Below, piece by piece: positions 16,404 to 25,854 of a stretch of 64,000 nucleotides of DNA; the stretch's first letter is position 1, and every line of letters begins with the position of its first letter. Origin of the DNA: Christiangramia forsetii KT0803 (lineage in GTDB: Bacteria; Bacteroidota; Bacteroidia; Flavobacteriales; Flavobacteriaceae). Location: assembly GCF_000060345.1 (NCBI RefSeq), contig NC_008571.1, forward strand, positions 2,418,001 to 2,482,000. The letters run 5' to 3'. The translations under genes and the position numbers were made by a program. The notes below the pieces were generated by a model. That model saw only the letters and a program-made list of their open reading frames with translations. It was not told the DNA's origin and did not search any database.

Positions 16404-17240
16404 ATGTTACGTTTACTCGAAATAGAATACAACAAACTACGGTATAGCCGATCAGCTAAAATATTGATCATTACCTATTTTATACTCATCACATTTATAG
16501 CATTAATAGCCTCCATAGAATTCAATATTGGAACTATTGAATTCCGCGTTGCAGACCAGGGAATATTTAACTTCCCATATATCTGGCATTTTAACAGCTA
16601 TATCGCGGCGATCTTGAAGTTGTTCCTTGCTATTGTGATTGTATCCATGATGTCTAATGAATACAGCAACCGTACGATAAAGCAGAACCTGATTGACGGC
16701 TTAAGTAAGAAAGAGTTCATTTTATCAAAATTCCTTACGGTTTTAGTATTTGCAGGAGTTTCTACCTTATTTCTCTTTATAGTGACTATAATTCTAGGAT
16801 ACTCTTTTTCTGATTTTACCGAACTTTCTATTGTTTTCTCAGATCTTGAATATTTGCTGGCCTATTTTGTGAAATTAACAGGCTTCTTTGCTTTTTGCAT
16901 GTTCCTGGGGATTTTAGTGAAACGATCAGCTTTTGCTTTAGGCTTCCTGGTAGTATGGTTCATTTTTGAGGGAATTCTCTACGCGATTTTAAATTTCCAG
17001 GTTTTTAAAGGAACAGATATCGCTACGAATATCATGCAGTTCTTCCCATTGGAATCCATGAGCAACCTGGTGGTAGAACCATTTTCGAGATTAAATGCAG
17101 TACAAACCGCCGCCAGTCAGATTGGCGGAGAGCTAACCAAAGATTACGGCATTCACTGGTATCAGCTTTTGATAGTTATTGCATGGATTGCTATTTTCAT
17201 ATATCTAAGTCTTATGCTTTTAAAAAAGAGGGATTTATAA
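16404..17240 (+). CDS. ABC-2 type transporter permease
   Basis: 278 aa with six predicted membrane helices: about residues 20-40, 60-80, 100-125, 140-165, 170-195 and 250-270. The first cytosolic stretch LRLLEIEYNKLRYSRSAKI and the VSMMSNEYSNRTIKQNLIDG segment after helix 2 are standard for ABC-2 permeases. It pairs with the ATPase 6 bp upstream; the complex sits in the inner membrane. Ends 24 bp before the large T9SS cargo gene, though no functional link is known. Confidence 0.88.
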   Translation: MLRLLEIEYNKLRYSRSAKILIITYFILITFIALIASIEFNIGTIEFRVADQGIFNFPYIWHFNSYIAAILKLFLAIVIVSMMSNEYSNRTIKQNLIDGLSKKEFILSKFLTVLVFAGVSTLFLFIVTIILGYSFSDFTELSIVFSDLEYLLAYFVKLTGFFAFCMFLGILVKRSAFALGFLVVWFIFEGILYAILNFQVFKGTDIATNIMQFFPLESMSNLVVEPFSRLNAVQTAASQIGGELTKDYGIHWYQLLIVIAWIAIFIYLSLMLLKKRDL

Positions 17241-17264
17241 TACCTTGGGTTTTTAGCGTTTTTT

Positions 17265-20027
17265 ATGAAACTTCGTTATTGCCTGTTTTTCTTTTTACTA
17301 TTGATCTTCACTACAAAATCCAGTGCGCAAAAAGAAGCTGGTACTTGGTATTTTGGAGATAGAGCTGGTTTAAATTTTTCTTCAGGTTCACCGGTACCTC
17401 TTACCAATGGACAGTTACAAACTATAGAAGGATCTGCCACAATTTCTGATAGAGATGGAAACCTTTTATTCTATACTCAGGGTAATACTGTTTTTACAAG
17501 GCAACATAATATAATGCCCAATGGAGAAGAATTAAAAGGAAACGTTTCAAGCACCCAATCTGCGATTATAGTCCCCAGACCAGGAAACCCACTTAAATAT
17601 TTCATTTTTACGGTTGATAAACCAGATTATTTCAGGATACAGAACGATCCAATAGAAGGGGTACATTATTCTGAAGTAGACATGACCCTTAATAGTGGAA
17701 GAGGTGCTATTATACCGAATCGAAAAAATATTCATTTGGTTACTTATGATCCAAATGATCCTCTAGAGAATGAGTATAAAAGTTCTGAAAAAATTTCTTC
17801 CGTCATTAGTGGAAATTGTATTTCATATTGGGTGGTAACTCAGCTTTCCAATAAATTCTATGCGTTTAATGTTAGTTCAGAAGGAGTAAATTCAACACCG
17901 GTTATTTCCACTATTCCAACTAGTTTCCCTCCTCTAATAACCGATAATAATCTAAATCTTACTGCGCCCGGTTACATGAAAATTTCTCCCGACGGAAAAA
18001 AAATAGCTATAGCTTTTACAGGAACTTCTTTAGGAAATTCTTCTAATGGAACTAAAAGTAGCGGTAAAGTTTACCTGTATGATTTTAACGATGTCACCGG
18101 AAAAGTAACCAATGAAAATTTAATACTTAATAATACATATCCATATGGTGTCGAATTTTCAGCGGATAGCAAGAAATTGTACACAACAGCAAATACCTAT
18201 AATAACCGTGATCAATTACAAAGCGGTGAATTATATCAATTTGACCTGGAAAGAATTAATATTGGTGCATCGAAATCCTTAATTAATACATCAAATAATG
18301 TCGCTGGTGCTTTGCAACTGGCAATTGATGGGAAAATTTACCGGGCAGGTTATCCACAAAGTAGTGGAGCTGTACACCATAATTTTTTATCGGTCATAAA
18401 TAATCCTGAAGCCAATGCAAGCTCGGTAGATTATGATCATAATTCAGTCGATATTTCTCCCAGGGATGTTAAATTGGGTTTACCCCCTTTTGTGCAGTCA
18501 CTCTTGAATAATAATTTTGATGCTGAAAATTTCTGTCTTGGGGAAGCTACCAAATTCACTATAAACGGAGGTGTGAATTATGATTCTATTAAATGGGAAT
18601 TTGGAGATGGTACTACATCTTCAGAAGAATCACCTTCCCATACTTATTCTGAACCAGGGACTTACGTAGTGAGTCTAACTAAGTTCATAAATAATATCCC
18701 ACAAGATCCAGTTTGTGAGGAGGTCACTATTATAGGTTTTGATCAGGCTGCCCAAAATTACACTTTAACCCAATGTGATATATCCGACGATGATCCTGAT
18801 GATGGATTAACAGATTTCAATCTTCAAATTGCAAGGGACAACTTCACTGGTGGAGATAATAATATAAAAGTCTTATTTTATGAGGATACTCAGAGTGCCC
18901 AGTTAGATGACCTCAACCAGGGCGGCCTACCAGACATTTATAGAAATACAAGCGCAGGTCAAACGCTGGTAGCGAAAGTAACGGATTATGATAACGAATG
19001 TGCCAGTTATTCAGAATTTGATCTGGCAACCAGTAGTTCAGTAGAACCAATAAAGGTTCAAACGCTCATAGGCTGTAGTACCAATTCTGAAGAAGCCGAA
19101 TTTAATTTTGTTTCTATAACTGAAGAAGTAAGGATCGAACTCAATTTGAATCAGAATACAATTATCACATTTCATGAAGATAAGAATGAAGCATTACTGG
19201 GCGAAAATCCTCTATCAAATAATTATTTTTCTGAAGAAAAAACGATTTACTTACGCGTGAATAGTGATCAGGCCTGTTATAGTCTTGGAATCCTTAATCT
19301 TGAGATTGTTGAATTCCCTGAAATTCAACAAGAATATAACCTACAATCATGTAGTGATAATTTTCCTCTGGATTTAGGAAATGAAATTGGCCTGGCAACT
19401 CCCGGAGACTTTTTATATGAATGGAGCACCGGGCAGAATTCTCCCACAATCCAGGTAAATGAGTCTGGTACTTTTATTTTAAACTTAATCAGGAAAAATA
19501 GTGGTTGCTCAATTGAAATTGAATTTCAGGTTGAAAAAATCGAAGCTCCAGAAATTAGTGAAATTGAAATTACGAATGAAGGTAGCAATAATACGCTGAA
19601 TGTATTGACCAATTCTATAGATCAAAATACTGTTTTTGCATTAGACGATATTGAAGGTCCGTACCAATCGAGCCCTATCTTTCAAAATGTACCCGGCGGA
19701 AGCCATAAAATTTATATCAAGAACGACCAGGCTTGTGAAATTGGAGCGCAGGAAATTTCACTATATGGTCATCCGGCCTTCTTTACACCCAATAATGATG
19801 GTTATCATGATCTATGGCGACCGTTTGATATTCCCGATCCTGATTATGCTCTAGCGGGTATATTTATCTTTGATAGATATGGCAAATTATTGATTCAGTT
19901 ACCACCAAATACTAAAGGCTGGGACGGAACTTCCAATGGAAAACCAATGCCCTCTGATGATTATTGGTTTGAAGTTAGATTGCAGAATGGTAAAGTCTTT
20001 AATGGTCACTTCTCACTTGTTAGATGA
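17265..20027 (+). CDS. Secreted PKD/gliding-motility C-terminal domain protein (T9SS cargo)
   Basis: 920 aa. A signal peptide (LRYCLFFFLLLIFTTKSSA, cleaved before QKEAG) leads to a large beta-propeller-like region to about residue 400 (for example GTWYFGDRAGLNFSSG, SPDGKKIAIAF, FSADSKKLYTT). A PKD domain follows at about 420-490 (WEFGDGTTSSEESPSHTYSE). Several Ig-like beta repeats with cysteine pairs come next. The last ~85 residues are a CHU_C/type B T9SS signal: FTPNNDGYHDLWRP, IFDRYGKLL, GWDGTSNGKPMPSDDYWF. It should be exported by Sec, then the type IX system, and stay on the surface or be released. Such proteins often bind or degrade glycans, but no catalytic domain is seen. Confidence 0.88.
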   Translation: MKLRYCLFFFLLLIFTTKSSAQKEAGTWYFGDRAGLNFSSGSPVPLTNGQLQTIEGSATISDRDGNLLFYTQGNTVFTRQHNIMPNGEELKGNVSSTQSAIIVPRPGNPLKYFIFTVDKPDYFRIQNDPIEGVHYSEVDMTLNSGRGAIIPNRKNIHLVTYDPNDPLENEYKSSEKISSVISGNCISYWVVTQLSNKFYAFNVSSEGVNSTPVISTIPTSFPPLITDNNLNLTAPGYMKISPDGKKIAIAFTGTSLGNSSNGTKSSGKVYLYDFNDVTGKVTNENLILNNTYPYGVEFSADSKKLYTTANTYNNRDQLQSGELYQFDLERINIGASKSLINTSNNVAGALQLAIDGKIYRAGYPQSSGAVHHNFLSVINNPEANASSVDYDHNSVDISPRDVKLGLPPFVQSLLNNNFDAENFCLGEATKFTINGGVNYDSIKWEFGDGTTSSEESPSHTYSEPGTYVVSLTKFINNIPQDPVCEEVTIIGFDQAAQNYTLTQCDISDDDPDDGLTDFNLQIARDNFTGGDNNIKVLFYEDTQSAQLDDLNQGGLPDIYRNTSAGQTLVAKVTDYDNECASYSEFDLATSSSVEPIKVQTLIGCSTNSEEAEFNFVSITEEVRIELNLNQNTIITFHEDKNEALLGENPLSNNYFSEEKTIYLRVNSDQACYSLGILNLEIVEFPEIQQEYNLQSCSDNFPLDLGNEIGLATPGDFLYEWSTGQNSPTIQVNESGTFILNLIRKNSGCSIEIEFQVEKIEAPEISEIEITNEGSNNTLNVLTNSIDQNTVFALDDIEGPYQSSPIFQNVPGGSHKIYIKNDQACEIGAQEISLYGHPAFFTPNNDGYHDLWRPFDIPDPDYALAGIFIFDRYGKLLIQLPPNTKGWDGTSNGKPMPSDDYWFEVRLQNGKVFNGHFSLVR

Positions 20028-20184
20028 ATCCTAAAAAATTGATTTAAGCTTAATAATTGTTTAATTTCGTGAGGCTATGAAATAGGTCATAAAAAATCCT
20101 GAAAGCTTTTGGGTTAATCTATGACAAACTTCATCTGATCGCTTAAAAGCGCTTTCTAATTAGATGAAAAAGAAAATAAACTGA

Positions 20185-22188
20185 ATGAAATTCAATATAA
20201 AATCAGATTATAAACCAACCGGAGATCAGCCAAACGCCATAAAGCAACTGGTCACCGGAATAGATAAAAACGAGCAATATCAAACCCTGTTGGGTGTTAC
20301 CGGTTCTGGTAAAACTTTTACCGTTGCCAACGTGATTGAAGATGTTCAGAAGCCTACGCTTGTTTTGGCTCATAATAAAACACTGGCTGCTCAGCTTTAT
20401 TCAGAATTCAAGGAGTTTTTTCCGGAAAATGCCGTGGAATATTTTGTAAGCTATTACGATTATTACCAGCCTGAAGCTTTTATTCCTTCTTCCGGGACTT
20501 ATATAGAGAAGGACCTTTCCATAAATGAAGAAATCGAAAAATTACGTTTAAGCACCACATCTTCTCTTCTAAGCGGAAGAAGGGATGTGATAGTGATCGC
20601 ATCGGTTTCCTGCCTTTATGGTATTGGTAATCCGGTTGAATTCAGAAAAAACGTCGTTTCTATTGAAAGAGATATGGAGATATCCAGAACCAAATTTCTA
20701 CATAGACTGGTTCAAAGTCTCTATTCCAGAACTGAAGCGGAATTTAACCATGGTAATTTCAGAATTAAAGGGGATACCGTTGATGTCTTTCCAAGTTATG
20801 CGGACAATGCTTTCAGAATTCACTTTTTTGGAGATGAAATTGAAGATATTGAGGCATTTGATCCGGGAACCAATGATGTTATTGAAAAATATGAACGTCT
20901 TAATATTTATCCCGCCAATATGTTCGTAACCTCTCCTGATGTACTTCAGGGAGCAATCCGTGAAATTCAAGACGATCTTGTAAAACAGGTTGATTATTTT
21001 CAGGATATCGGTAAAAATCTGGAAGCGAAAAGACTGGATGAAAGAACCAATTTCGATCTTGAAATGATTCGGGAGCTTGGGTATTGTTCAGGAATTGAGA
21101 ATTACTCACGCTATCTTGACGGTAGAATGCCGGGAACCCGCCCTTTCTGTTTACTAGATTATTTTCCGGAAGACTATTTAATGGTGGTGGATGAAAGTCA
21201 CGTAACCATTCCGCAAGTACACGCCATGTTTGGCGGTGACCGTTCCCGAAAAGAAAACCTGGTAGATTATGGCTTTAGACTACCCGCAGCTATGGATAAC
21301 CGGCCTCTAAAATTTGAAGAATTTGAAGCGCTTCAAAACCAGGTGATCTATGTGAGTGCGACTCCGGCAGATTATGAACTTCAGAAAAGTGAAGGGGTGT
21401 ATGTAGAGCAGGTTATAAGACCAACGGGCTTGTTGGATCCGATAGTTGAAGTTAGGCCTAGTTTGAATCAAATAGATGATCTCATTGAGGAGATTCAGAT
21501 TCGAGTGGATAAGGATGAGCGTATTCTGGTCACTACACTTACAAAACGTATGGCTGAAGAATTAACAAAATACCTGACGAGAATCGATATTCGTTGTCGC
21601 TATATTCATTCAGATGTAGACACATTGGAACGAGTTGAGATCATGCAGGATCTACGAAAAGGAATTTTTGATGTTCTGGTAGGCGTCAACCTTTTACGAG
21701 AAGGCCTGGATCTTCCGGAAGTTTCCCTGGTAGCAATTATAGATGCCGATAAAGAAGGTTTTCTTCGAAGCAATCGTTCCCTGACTCAAACTATAGGTCG
21801 TGCCGCAAGACATGTTGATGGGAGAGCAATATTATATGCTGATAAAATCACTAATAGTATGCAAAAAACGATTGATCAAACAGAATATAGACGTCAAAAG
21901 CAGATTGATTATAATACCGAAAATAACATTACTCCCACTAAACTTGTCAAAAAATTCAATAATGCTTTGATCAAAGAAAAGCTGGACATTTACGATCATG
22001 AAACACGTCCTGATCTTAAAGCGGCCGAAGAAGAAGCTGAATATCTGTCCAAACCACAAATGGAGAAAAAGGTGAGAGAAAAGCGTAAAGCAATGGAAAC
22101 TGCGGCAAAAGAGTTGGATTTCATGCAGGCGGCAAGGCTTCGGGATGAAATTAAAATGCTTCAGGAAAAAATTAGTGAAATGGTGTAA
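20185..22188 (+). CDS. uvrB: Excinuclease ABC subunit B
   Basis: 667 aa, full length. UvrB is the damage-verifying helicase-like subunit of nucleotide excision repair, loaded by UvrA and cut-partner of UvrC. Walker A GVTGSGKT is at 37-44; the beta-hairpin region YYDYYQPEAFIPSSGTYIEK is around 92-111; the helicase motif DESHVTIPQ, the ILVTTLTKRMAEELT and the QTIGRAARHVDGRAILYAD motif VI follow. A C-terminal UVR domain ends the protein (MEKKVREKRKAMETAAKELD). It is monocistronic by spacing, with a 157-bp leader region upstream and 89 bp before the next gene. Confidence 0.98.
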   Translation: MKFNIKSDYKPTGDQPNAIKQLVTGIDKNEQYQTLLGVTGSGKTFTVANVIEDVQKPTLVLAHNKTLAAQLYSEFKEFFPENAVEYFVSYYDYYQPEAFIPSSGTYIEKDLSINEEIEKLRLSTTSSLLSGRRDVIVIASVSCLYGIGNPVEFRKNVVSIERDMEISRTKFLHRLVQSLYSRTEAEFNHGNFRIKGDTVDVFPSYADNAFRIHFFGDEIEDIEAFDPGTNDVIEKYERLNIYPANMFVTSPDVLQGAIREIQDDLVKQVDYFQDIGKNLEAKRLDERTNFDLEMIRELGYCSGIENYSRYLDGRMPGTRPFCLLDYFPEDYLMVVDESHVTIPQVHAMFGGDRSRKENLVDYGFRLPAAMDNRPLKFEEFEALQNQVIYVSATPADYELQKSEGVYVEQVIRPTGLLDPIVEVRPSLNQIDDLIEEIQIRVDKDERILVTTLTKRMAEELTKYLTRIDIRCRYIHSDVDTLERVEIMQDLRKGIFDVLVGVNLLREGLDLPEVSLVAIIDADKEGFLRSNRSLTQTIGRAARHVDGRAILYADKITNSMQKTIDQTEYRRQKQIDYNTENNITPTKLVKKFNNALIKEKLDIYDHETRPDLKAAEEEAEYLSKPQMEKKVREKRKAMETAAKELDFMQAARLRDEIKMLQEKISEMV

Positions 22189-22258
22189 ATAAATGTTCTG
22201 GATATTAATATTTAATATATATTTATCTCATCCTAAAGCAATTAAGCACACTATAATG

Positions 22259-22276
22259 ACAAACAAATTTGTTTGT
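22259..22276. promoter_or_regulatory. Perfect 18-bp palindrome next to a start codon
   Basis: ACAAACAAATTTGTTTGT is a perfect palindrome ending 1 bp before the ATG at 22278. In RNA it could fold over the translation start; in DNA it could be an operator. Which applies cannot be told from sequence. Confidence 0.55.
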
Positions 22277-22277
22277 T

Positions 22278-23495
22278 ATGAGAAATTTTTATGTTTTTAT
22301 TTTATTCCATTTCTGTGTTTTTGGTTATTCTCAGGTAGGAATTGGCACTTCAGACCCGAAGGCGCAGTTAGATATTATTGCTACGAACAGTGATAACCCA
22401 GCCAATATTGACGGTATCCTGGTTCCTAGAATTGAAAAATTCTCCATGGAAAACCCTGGAAAAGACCAACATGGAATGCTGGTTTTTTTAAACAAAAGCG
22501 TTACGGGATACTCTTCCGGATTTTATTTCTGGAATGCTCTGGAAGTGAAATGGAAATCTATTGCGTCTGATGCAGGAGGTGCAAACTTTCATAAACCGGG
22601 AACTACACAGAGTCCTAATAATATTTCAGATCCAATTTATCGTGAATCGAGTATTGGGTTGGGTACCGATCAAATTACATCTAGATTACAAATCGCAATT
22701 CCTGCCGGAAAAGATCTTAGTTTAAAGAAAGGACTGGAAGTAGACAATGCCAATTCAGCTACCGATAATCTTACTACTTACGGAATAGTAAATGATAACA
22801 GAAGTACAACTAATGGCAATAAATATGGAATCAAGAACAATGTTGGCGGGATAGGAACCGGAATTCACTATGGAATTTTTAATGAAACCTATCAGAATAC
22901 AGGTACCAATGATATCTACGGAATTTTTAATCGCATAGGACGAACTTTTGGTGCGAGAAGTAATAATTACGGTATCTACAATGAAATAGGCAGTATCCAG
23001 GGAGTCGGAAATATATACGGGATCTATAGTATCGCTCTTGGAGACTCAAATAGTAATGTGTATGCTGGTTATTTTGCCGGAAGGGTAGGAATAGGAAATA
23101 CTCCTGAAACAGATTATACATTACCAACCGCAAGAGGACTTGAAGGACAAACGATGATTTTAAATTCTACCGGACAGGCATCCTGGGCTAATCCGGGGTA
23201 TCAAAATTATTCTTCGACCACAAGCGCTACTGGGGATTTTGTAATTTCTGATGAAATTGGAACCCTTAGAATAAATAATCAGGTTTCCGGATTAGTAATC
23301 CCGGCATCTTCTACCAATAAAGGGCGCATTATCAGATTAATAAACTGGCCGGCTAATTCTGAAAAAATACTTGTTTTTCTGGGAAGCGATGATCTTTTTG
23401 ATCCCCGAAGCAACACAAAGATCTTAAGTATAAAACCTCAGCAGATCTTTACCATACAAAGTGCAGGAAATAGATGGATTCTTTTAGACCAGTAA
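22278..23495 (+). CDS. Secreted protein with ~16-residue YGI repeats
   Basis: 405 aa from the ATG at 22278; an in-frame TTG at 22269 would add three residues but lies inside the palindrome. A signal peptide (RNFYVFILFHFCVFGYSQ) is followed by VGIGTSDPKAQLDI, the start of the tail-fibre-like N-terminal segment common in secreted Bacteroidota proteins. YGI[VKFYN]-type motifs begin at residues 168, 183, 198, 214, 231 and 247, a spacing of 15-17 that suggests a beta-helix or trimeric fibre. A second VGIGNTPETDY motif and a beta-rich C-terminal domain follow. No T9SS terminal signal was recognised. Function unknown; surface adhesin or fibre is an inference. Confidence 0.7.
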   Translation: MRNFYVFILFHFCVFGYSQVGIGTSDPKAQLDIIATNSDNPANIDGILVPRIEKFSMENPGKDQHGMLVFLNKSVTGYSSGFYFWNALEVKWKSIASDAGGANFHKPGTTQSPNNISDPIYRESSIGLGTDQITSRLQIAIPAGKDLSLKKGLEVDNANSATDNLTTYGIVNDNRSTTNGNKYGIKNNVGGIGTGIHYGIFNETYQNTGTNDIYGIFNRIGRTFGARSNNYGIYNEIGSIQGVGNIYGIYSIALGDSNSNVYAGYFAGRVGIGNTPETDYTLPTARGLEGQTMILNSTGQASWANPGYQNYSSTTSATGDFVISDEIGTLRINNQVSGLVIPASSTNKGRIIRLINWPANSEKILVFLGSDDLFDPRSNTKILSIKPQQIFTIQSAGNRWILLDQ

Positions 23496-23540
23496 ATTTC
23501 TTCAGGGTAAGCCTCGGAGTATTTACCCTCCTAGAATAAA

Positions 23541-23567
23541 AAAAGCGCTCTAATTGAGCGCTCTTTC
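23541..23567. terminator. Bidirectional terminator between convergent genes
   Basis: AGCGCTC (23544-23550) pairs with GAGCGCT (23556-23562) across a 5-nt loop; an A-run precedes and CTTTCT follows. It can stop both the 22278 gene and the convergent hsp20 gene. Confidence 0.75.
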
Positions 23568-23598
23568 TCCTCTAACTAACTAACCAAACTAATTCAGT

Positions 23599-24042
23599 TT
23601 ACGAAATATCAATTAATCTTTTCGCCTGAACTTTTGCTTCTTCTTTTTTAGGAAGAGCAATCTCCAAAACCCCATTATTATAAGAGGCAGAGATCTTACC
23701 GTTATCTACCGAATCTGGTAAACTAAACGCACGTTTAAAGGTGCTATAGCTAAATTCTTTTCTGGTAAACTTTCCTTTTTCAACTGCAGTTTCACTCTCT
23801 TTATTATCTTCAGAAGAGATCGTTAAAACATTCTTATCAAGTTCAATATTAAAATCATCTTTAGATTTGCCAGGAGCGGCAACCTCTACAGAAAAACTCT
23901 CTTCAGTTTCCCTAATATTAACTGCAGGTATGCTAGTTCCAATACTATTTACATTTGTAGTACCTCCTAACCAGTCTGTTTTGAACATATCGTCAAAAAC
24001 TGAGGGTAACCAACCCGTTTCATTGTGCTTTATAAGACTCAT
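23599..24042 (-). CDS. Hsp20/alpha-crystallin small heat-shock protein
   Basis: 147 aa from the ATG at 24042 (MSLIKHNETGWLPSVFDDMF); an upstream ATG at 24081 adds 13 unlike residues (LKLIIKLKNK) and is less likely. The alpha-crystallin domain spans about 45-145, with VNIRETEESFSVEVAAPG, the FTRKEFSYSTFKRAFSLPDSV segment and the closing NGVLEIALPKKEE. It is an ATP-independent chaperone forming oligomers that hold unfolded proteins. Transcribed alone, ending at a shared terminator, with a pair of repeated TGTC-type sites upstream (24120-24165) that may be heat-shock control elements. Confidence 0.93.
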   Translation of the reverse strand: MSLIKHNETGWLPSVFDDMFKTDWLGGTTNVNSIGTSIPAVNIRETEESFSVEVAAPGKSKDDFNIELDKNVLTISSEDNKESETAVEKGKFTRKEFSYSTFKRAFSLPDSVDNGKISASYNNGVLEIALPKKEEAKVQAKRLIDIS

Positions 24043-24119
24043 AGTTTTATTTTTTAATTTAATAATCAATTTTAAAGTCACTTAACTGAATAGCAATTGA
24101 AGTACCAATTGATAAATAC

Positions 24120-24165
24120 TGTCTTTTTGTCTTATTTAATCAAGTAAATAATGACATTTTGTCTA
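24120..24165. promoter_or_regulatory. Pair of TGtC-TTTTGTCT sites upstream of hsp20
   Basis: TGTCTTTTTGTCTTAT at 24120 and TGACATTTTGTCTATT at 24152 are near-copies 32 bp apart (three helix turns). The second contains the palindrome GACATTTTGTC. They lie 78-125 bp upstream of the hsp20 start and also upstream of the divergent DUF2254 gene. A regulator-binding role is inferred. Confidence 0.5.
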
Positions 24166-24239
24166 TTTTTTATAAATTATTATTAAAACCTTTCCCCAAT
24201 CGCAGGTTTGAGTAACTTTAAAAGCTAACTAACCAAAGT

Positions 24240-25556
24240 ATGAAGCAACTTTTTAATCGAACAATCTCCTTTTTTAATGTTATTGAAAGTAAAATTGCTT
24301 TTTATCCTACGGTATTAGCAGTTTTCGGATTTATTTTTGCACTGGTGATGACTTATTTGGAGAACCTGGGGATTTCCAAATATTTAGTAGAACATGCTCC
24401 CAGCCTTGTTGTAAATAATGGAGATACAGCAAAGACTATATTAAGTTCTTTTATTTCCGGGTTAATTTCTGTAGTGGTATTCAGTTTTTCGATGGTGATG
24501 CTTTTGCTTAGCCAGGCTTCCAGTAATTACTCTCCTAGATTACTTCCTGGTCTGATATCCGATAAAAAACACCAGATCATCCTTGGGGTATACCTGTTTA
24601 CTATACTGTATTGTATTTTTATATTATTTACGATACAGCCAACCGGAAATAAATACCAGGTACCGGGATTTGCCGTGTTGATTGGTATTGTTTCTACCGT
24701 AGTATCTATTTATGCCTTTATTTATTTTATCCATAACATTTCTCAAAGTATCCAGATAAGTAACATCCTTCAAAATATTTTTAAGACCGCAAAGACAAGA
24801 CTTGATCAGCTTATTGAAAAAGAAAAGGAAAATAACAGAGACTTTGAAAATACTGATGGTTGGTACGAGTATTCTTCAGAAAAAAGCGGCTATCTTCAGA
24901 ATATCTCCTATTCAAACCTGATTGATATTTGTAGAAAAAAAGAGACTAAGTTCCATATATTACCGGTCAAAGGAATTTTCGTTTTAAATGGGATCCCCTT
25001 ATTTAAATCTAAAAAGGAATTAGATGAAGATACTGTTAAACAGATTCTCTTTAATTTCAATTTTGCACGGGAAGAACTGGTGGAAGACAATTATACCCTG
25101 GCTTTCAAACAAATCACAGAAATTATTCTTAAAGCGATGTCACCTGGTATCAACGACCCGGGGACGGCAATTAATGGTATAGACTATCTTACCGAACTTT
25201 TTGCCTTACGCATGCGGAAATTAGATACGAATATGATAAGCAGGGATGAAACTGTGTTCATTAAAATGAATACGATAGATTTCGCTGACTTGCTGTACAA
25301 TATTATGGCAGCAATACGCACTTATTGTAAACATGACATCATTTTAGTTCAAAAATTACTGATGATGCTGCATTATCTAAAAAAGCAACAGGCAGCAAAT
25401 GACTCTTATTACGAGTCTTTAGATCAGGAATCTATTTATCTTCTAAACGATGCGGAAGAAGCTATTTCTAATAAAAAAGATATTGAAACAGCAAAAAGAC
25501 TAGCCTCTAAACTCAATTTGAATTTTAACTATAACGCAAATGGCACTAACCAATAA
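24240..25556 (+). CDS. DUF2254 family membrane protein
   Basis: 438 aa. Four predicted membrane helices in the first ~190 residues (about 20-42, 72-97, 112-133, 145-170), including ILSSFISGLISVVVFSFSMV and the LLLSQASSNYSPRLLPGL segment that is conserved in DUF2254. The C-terminal ~240 residues are cytosolic and mostly helical, with the conserved AMSPGINDPGTAINGIDYL stretch near 300. Function of the family is not established. It is divergent from hsp20 and its end overlaps the small DUF1456 gene by 17 bp, suggesting co-translation. Confidence 0.88.
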   Translation: MKQLFNRTISFFNVIESKIAFYPTVLAVFGFIFALVMTYLENLGISKYLVEHAPSLVVNNGDTAKTILSSFISGLISVVVFSFSMVMLLLSQASSNYSPRLLPGLISDKKHQIILGVYLFTILYCIFILFTIQPTGNKYQVPGFAVLIGIVSTVVSIYAFIYFIHNISQSIQISNILQNIFKTAKTRLDQLIEKEKENNRDFENTDGWYEYSSEKSGYLQNISYSNLIDICRKKETKFHILPVKGIFVLNGIPLFKSKKELDEDTVKQILFNFNFAREELVEDNYTLAFKQITEIILKAMSPGINDPGTAINGIDYLTELFALRMRKLDTNMISRDETVFIKMNTIDFADLLYNIMAAIRTYCKHDIILVQKLLMMLHYLKKQQAANDSYYESLDQESIYLLNDAEEAISNKKDIETAKRLASKLNLNFNYNANGTNQ

Positions 25557-25776
25557 TGATGTTTTTAAAAAGCTAAGAGTAGCTCATAAATTAACGAATG
25601 ATGATATTGTAAAAATCTGCGAGCTGGTAGATTTTAAGGTTTCCAAAAGTGAACTTGGAGCAATATTCAGAAGGGAAGATCATGAAAAATATATGGAATG
25701 TGGCGATCAATTTCTTAGAAATTTTCTTGACGGACTCATCATTCATCTAAGAGGGCCTATGCCGAAGAAAAAATGA
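25540..25776 (+). CDS. DUF1456 (YehS-like) protein
   Basis: 78 aa. One DUF1456 unit: MALTNNDVFKKLRVAHKLTN, then DIVKICELVDFKVSKSEL and a FRREDHEKYMECGDQFLRNF block. E. coli YehS has two such units, so this is a single-domain, half-length version as in many Bacteroidota. It is helical, soluble and of unknown function. Overlap with the DUF2254 gene (17 bp) and the terminator 25 bp downstream show it is the last gene of a two-gene unit. Confidence 0.85.
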   Translation: MALTNNDVFKKLRVAHKLTNDDIVKICELVDFKVSKSELGAIFRREDHEKYMECGDQFLRNFLDGLIIHLRGPMPKKK

Positions 25777-25800
25777 CTTTAGACTTTGAACAAAATTAAA

Positions 25801-25839
25801 AAAGGAGTTGAACCTAAAATTTCAACTCCTTTTATTTTT
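25801..25839. terminator. Bidirectional terminator
   Basis: A 12-bp perfect stem, AAAGGAGTTGAA (25801-25812) with TTCAACTCCTTT (25821-25832), has an 8-nt loop and T-rich tail on both strands. It separates the DUF1456 gene from the convergent ettA. Confidence 0.9.
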
Positions 25840-25854
25840 TCCAAAATTTGATTC

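Noticed and set aside
20131-20167. Leader hairpin upstream of uvrB (TCATCT...AGATGA around CGCTT/AAGCG)
   Set aside because: Stems are short with large asymmetric loops and no T-run; not convincing as riboswitch or terminator.
22193-22393. Frame of 66 codons in another frame over the YGI-repeat gene start
   Set aside because: Shadow frame; no family match and it spans the palindrome and signal peptide coding sequence.
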